From Acholeplasmataceae bacterium (lineage in GTDB: Bacteria; Bacillota_I; Bacilli_A; Acholeplasmatales; Acholeplasmataceae): a DNA stretch of 43,107 nt. Positions 39,848 through 43,107 of the stretch are shown here, in pieces. The translations under genes were made by a program, and so were the position numbers. The number at the start of each line of letters is the position of its first letter. The first letter of the stretch is position 1. The notes under the pieces were generated by a model. The model saw only the letters and a program-made list of their open reading frames with translations, did no database searches and was not told the origin of the DNA. The stretch spans positions 1 through 43,107 of the forward strand of contig JAQVBA010000003.1 in NCBI GenBank assembly GCA_028690555.1, read 5' to 3'.

Positions 39848-40802
39848 CCGTTTTCTCGTTTCTTTTTATTGTATTTTTCACTAAATGTGCAGCACCTATA
39901 ATGCCTGCATCATTACCAGTATTTGCAAGTATAAATGGTATATTCCCAGAAGAAAATCTCGCTTCTGTCTTATAATATTTCTCAATTTTGTCGATTAAAA
40001 AGGACCCTGCTTTTGAAACTCCACCACCAATAATGAAAATCTCAGGATCAACAATCATTGCTAATATGCTTGAGCTAATTGCGAGGTATTTTGCAACTCT
40101 ATCAATCACTTGATTTGCAACATTATCTCCATCCTTTGCAGCGTCAAATACTGCTTTTACCGAAAGTTTATTTAAATCAATTGTGGTCTTATTCTTTTTT
40201 GCAAGTTGCTTCGTATATTCTAAAATCCCATGAGTTCCACATATTTGTTCTAAACATCCTCTAGATCCACAGCCACATGTCAATTCTTTTTCTTCATATA
40301 CTCGCATGTGTCCAATTTCTCCACCATAACCCATTGAACCTTCGTGGATATTTCCGTCGATGACAACGCCGCCACCTACACCTGTACCTAGTGTAATTAG
40401 GACAGCATTTTTATAGGGTATTTCAAGGCTTTCATTCTCACCAAGTGCAGCCAATGAGGCGTCATTTGATACTGCTACTTTAACGTCTGATGGGAATATT
40501 TTATGTAATTCTTTAACTATGTCGATATTACTCCAATCCAAGTTAGGGCAAGCAAAAACATAACCATTTTTAATTGGACATGGGACAGCAACACCAATAC
40601 CTATCAAATCTTCCATTTTAATTTTTAGCGATTTAATAATGGATTCAATTTCTTTTTTAACATGAATAAAAATGGATTGATTTTGATCTCTTTTAGGTGT
40701 TTTAAACTCTACTTTATCGATTAATTCAATTTTTTCACTATCAAATATACCTATTTTTATATTCGTACCACCAATATCAACACCAGCAATATACTTTTTC
40801 AT
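39840..40802 (-). CDS. ROK family sugar kinase, glucokinase-like
   Basis: AGVDIGGTNIKIGIFD; GTGVGGGVVIDG; Zn motif CGCGSRGCLEQICG. Confidence 0.92.
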   Translation of the reverse strand: MKKYIAGVDIGGTNIKIGIFDSEKIELIDKVEFKTPKRDQNQSIFIHVKKEIESIIKSLKIKMEDLIGIGVAVPCPIKNGYVFACPNLDWSNIDIVKELHKIFPSDVKVAVSNDASLAALGENESLEIPYKNAVLITLGTGVGGGVVIDGNIHEGSMGYGGEIGHMRVYEEKELTCGCGSRGCLEQICGTHGILEYTKQLAKKNKTTIDLNKLSVKAVFDAAKDGDNVANQVIDRVAKYLAISSSILAMIVDPEIFIIGGGVSKAGSFLIDKIEKYYKTEARFSSGNIPFILANTGNDAGIIGAAHLVKNTIKRNEKTDA

Positions 40803-40861
40803 ACGATACTCTCCTCATTATCATTCTTTAATATAATATCACAAAAAACACCATTCTATAT

Positions 40862-40888
40862 AAAATAAAAGGCACTTTTTCAAGTGCC
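40862..40888 (-). terminator. terminator after marR-family gene
   Basis: GGCACTTGAAAAAGTGCCTTTTATTTT on minus strand. Confidence 0.8.
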
Positions 40889-40893
40889 AAATG

Positions 40894-41331
40894 TTAATAT
40901 CTTTGTTTAAAATAATTGCTTATGTTTTCTAGTGATTTCATCAAAGTCTCATCTTTTTCTAATTCTAGATCTTTAAAAATTGATTCAATCATTTCATCAT
41001 GAAATGCATCATGAATTTTTAAAACGTGTTTAGCTGTGCTTGTTAATTCCAGATAGACTTTTCTTCGATCGGCTTCATCTCTAAATCTATTAACATATCC
41101 TTTTCGAACTAAAGCGTTAATGGATGTTGTTAATGTACCTAGTGTAACCCGTAATTTTTGTGCAACATTTCCCATAATAGGAACTTGAACATTACGAATA
41201 GCCTCCAAAACATGAATTTCAGTCATTGAAATTTTTACACCTTTTTCTTTTAACACATTAGATTCAATGCTAAGAATGTGGTTAAAAACATCAACTAACA
41301 ACTCATTAATAACGACTTTAGGGGATACCAT
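40894..41331 (-). CDS. MarR family regulator, FabT-like
   Basis: VKISMTEIHVLEAIRNV...AQKLRVTLGTLTTSINALVRKGYVNRFRDEADRRKVYLELT wHTH. Confidence 0.85.
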   Translation of the reverse strand: MVSPKVVINELLVDVFNHILSIESNVLKEKGVKISMTEIHVLEAIRNVQVPIMGNVAQKLRVTLGTLTTSINALVRKGYVNRFRDEADRRKVYLELTSTAKHVLKIHDAFHDEMIESIFKDLELEKDETLMKSLENISNYFKQRY

Positions 41332-41343
41332 ATTCTCTACTCC

Positions 41344-42198
41344 TTATAAAACAATATAGCCTACACCAAGCGTGCCTGGACCTGCATGTGCTCCAACAAC
41401 TGGGGTTAATGGAACAAGTTGAATTTCAAGATCTGGTTTGGAATTCATTAACTGTTGCTTAATTTCTTTAGCTTTTTCTTCATTATTTGTGTATGCAATA
41501 AACATTATAACATGTTTATCCTTAATATCGCTTTGAATTACCTCAATTAAGCGAGCTTGAGCTTTTGCTGTGGTTCTAATTTTTTCAAAAGGAACAAGGC
41601 TGCCATCTTTTTGAATATGGAGTAGGGGTTTTATTTTTAACAATGTTCCAAGAAATCCACTTGCAGCAGATAAACGGCCATTTTTTACTAAAAATTTAAG
41701 CGTATCAACGAGTACATAAATATAAATATGATCTCTTATTTTTTCAAGTCTATCAATGATCTCAACCATTTTATGCCCGTTTTTAATCATTTTAATAGCT
41801 TCTAAAACTAAATATGCTTCGCCATAAGAGACACTTCTTGAGTCAATTACATAGACATTCAGGTCTTGAACAAGGTCTTTTGCTAAGATTGCACCTTGGA
41901 ACGTTCCACTTAGTTTAGATGAAATAACAATCACAATAATATTTTTGTATCCTTCTTCTTTCATTTCTTCATATACTGATGCGATTTTCCCGGTTGAAGT
42001 TTGCGAAGTGGATACATCAATATCCGAATTTGATTCAATAATTTTATAAAACTCTTCTGCTTTAATATCGATAAAATCTTCATATTCTTTTCCATCTAGA
42101 TTTAGAGTAGATCTGATTAATCGGACTGGATAATCTAACTTCATGTAATCTACTCCGGAGTTTCCACATACAATAATACCTATTTTTTCATTTTCCAT
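41344..42198 (-). CDS. DegV family (FakB-like) fatty-acid-binding protein
   Basis: DVSTSQTSTGKIASVYEE, SSKLSGTFQGAILAKD, VSYGEAYLVLEA, GRLSAASGFLGTLLKIKPLL. Confidence 0.9.
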   Translation of the reverse strand: MENEKIGIIVCGNSGVDYMKLDYPVRLIRSTLNLDGKEYEDFIDIKAEEFYKIIESNSDIDVSTSQTSTGKIASVYEEMKEEGYKNIIVIVISSKLSGTFQGAILAKDLVQDLNVYVIDSRSVSYGEAYLVLEAIKMIKNGHKMVEIIDRLEKIRDHIYIYVLVDTLKFLVKNGRLSAASGFLGTLLKIKPLLHIQKDGSLVPFEKIRTTAKAQARLIEVIQSDIKDKHVIMFIAYTNNEEKAKEIKQQLMNSKPDLEIQLVPLTPVVGAHAGPGTLGVGYIVL

Positions 42199-42211
42199 AA
42201 TTGCTTTCTCC

Positions 42212-42233
42212 TTCAAATTGTTTGAACTTCAAA
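42212..42233. promoter_or_regulatory. FabT-like overlapping palindromic operator
   Basis: TTCAAATTGTTTGAACTTCAAA: TTTGA-N3-TCAAA (42221-42233) overlapping TTCAAA-N3-TTTGAA (42212-42226). Confidence 0.55.
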
Positions 42234-42249
42234 ATTTATTACTAATTAA

Positions 42250-42277
42250 ATGATAACACAGACTTTTTTAAAGTCAA
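42250..42277 (-). promoter_or_regulatory. promoter of degV-marR operon
   Basis: TTGACT - 16 bp - TATCAT on minus strand. Confidence 0.55.
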
Positions 42278-42283
42278 CACTTA

Positions 42284-42961
42284 TTACTCTGCTAGTGCTA
42301 TTTTTTTTAATTGCTCAATAGCAGAAAGTTCATTCTGATGATCAATATGAATTTTTAGAAAATTTCCTAATCTAGCTAATTCTTCATTATTATACAAAAT
42401 ATTATCATTTAATCGAGTGCTGTTGATTCGACTAAATTCCGGTCGATAGATCATGACATAATTAACAACATCAATTTGTGATTGAACCATGTTTGCCAAT
42501 AATTGTCTATAATTAATAGATTCTTGGAGTTTTTTGGTATATCTCTCTTCACTTCTTTTTTCGTCTTGATTGAACATTCCAAATTCTAAAACAACGATTA
42601 GTCTATCGTAAACAATCAAGTAATCTGATCTCATATGATTACCAAACACCAGTGGATATTCCAAAATCAAGTTAATTTGATCAGTTTTGATTCCTTTTTT
42701 AAATAATAGAATAAAAAGTCGACGAATTAATAACATCGTATCAAACCAAGTAATGACTTCTTCTGGTTTTAAATCCCATATGGATAATTTTTTACTCTTA
42801 AAATCTTGTGAAAGTTCAATAAAATAGGGGTTTTTCTGATATTTAATGACCCTATCCTTCAGTAACTCCTTTTCAATATTCCAGCTAGATTCTTCTAAAA
42901 AATTTGAAAACTTATTAAATTCTTCAAAGCCGTTAAATATTCTTAGTGATTTTATTTGCAT
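42284..42961 (-). CDS. hypothetical protein, possible PD-(D/E)XK nuclease-like fold
   Basis: MRSDYLIVYDRLIVVLEFGMF; start at MQIKSLR after GGAGGA. Confidence 0.5.
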   Translation of the reverse strand: MQIKSLRIFNGFEEFNKFSNFLEESSWNIEKELLKDRVIKYQKNPYFIELSQDFKSKKLSIWDLKPEEVITWFDTMLLIRRLFILLFKKGIKTDQINLILEYPLVFGNHMRSDYLIVYDRLIVVLEFGMFNQDEKRSEERYTKKLQESINYRQLLANMVQSQIDVVNYVMIYRPEFSRINSTRLNDNILYNNEELARLGNFLKIHIDHQNELSAIEQLKKIALAE

Positions 42962-43026
42962 GTAATTGTCCTCCAATTAATATTAGATCAATTTTTAGGA
43001 AATTACTCTTAGTGGGATAAAAATAA

Positions 43027-43049
43027 AAAAAGCCGTACTAATGGCTTTA
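43027..43049 (-). terminator. terminator after tRNA gene
   Basis: Minus strand AAAGCCATTAGTACGGCTTTTTTTATTTTT. Confidence 0.75.
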
Positions 43050-43060
43050 CGTTGCGATGG

Positions 43061-43107
43061 TGGTGGCTCCGGGCAGAATTGAACTGCCGACACAAGGATT
43101 TTCAGTC
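43061..43107 (-). tRNA. tRNA-Phe(GAA), 3' part (truncated at window edge)
   Basis: Minus strand GACTGAAAATCCTTGTGTCGGCAGTTCAATTCTGCCCGGAGCCACCA: anticodon loop CTGAAAA, T-arm GGCAG-TTCAATT-CTGCC, encoded CCA. Confidence 0.9.

Noticed and set aside
1-43107. Possible use of UGA as Trp (Mollicutes code 4)
   Set aside because: TGA is used as a stop with tightly packed downstream genes (e.g. 8506-8508, 14878-14880) and Trp is TGG in conserved proteins.
1-43107. CRISPR arrays, transposases, prophage or toxin-antitoxin modules
   Set aside because: No regularly spaced repeats, terminal inverted repeats with transposase, integrases or small TA-like pairs seen.

Overview
The window is a low-GC Firmicutes/Mollicutes-type chromosome segment. 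Acholeplasmatales-like is my guess; TGA is used as a stop (e.g. 8506-8508, 14878-14880), so the genetic code is standard. Almost all of it is conserved housekeeping DNA on the minus strand: the full S10-spc-alpha ribosomal operon (rpsJ to rplQ, 37968 to 23645, including secY-adk-map-infA-rpmJ and rpoA), rplM-rpsI, an ecfA1-ecfA2-ecfT-truA-tmk-holB-ricT-trmN6-terB-like-rsmI run, metG, a fructose PTS operon, pyrR divergent from a uracil permease, and a guanine/hypoxanthine permease. RNA regulators readable from sequence are a guanine-type purine riboswitch (pbuG), a Met T-box (metG), a PyrR-type attenuator (uraA), and candidate r-protein leaders in front of rplM and rpsJ. There are no mobile elements, CRISPR arrays or defence islands. 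The most unusual item is a 561-aa PTS Enzyme I homologue (38162-39847) that appears to have lost nearly every catalytic residue and is overlapped by a ROK sugar kinase gene. Other points worth checking are a thioredoxin-reductase-like protein lacking the usual NADPH motifs, a FabT-like palindromic operator before a DegV-MarR operon, cysteine-free L36 and S14 encoded inside the main operon, and an SD-sequestering switch in the rplM leader.
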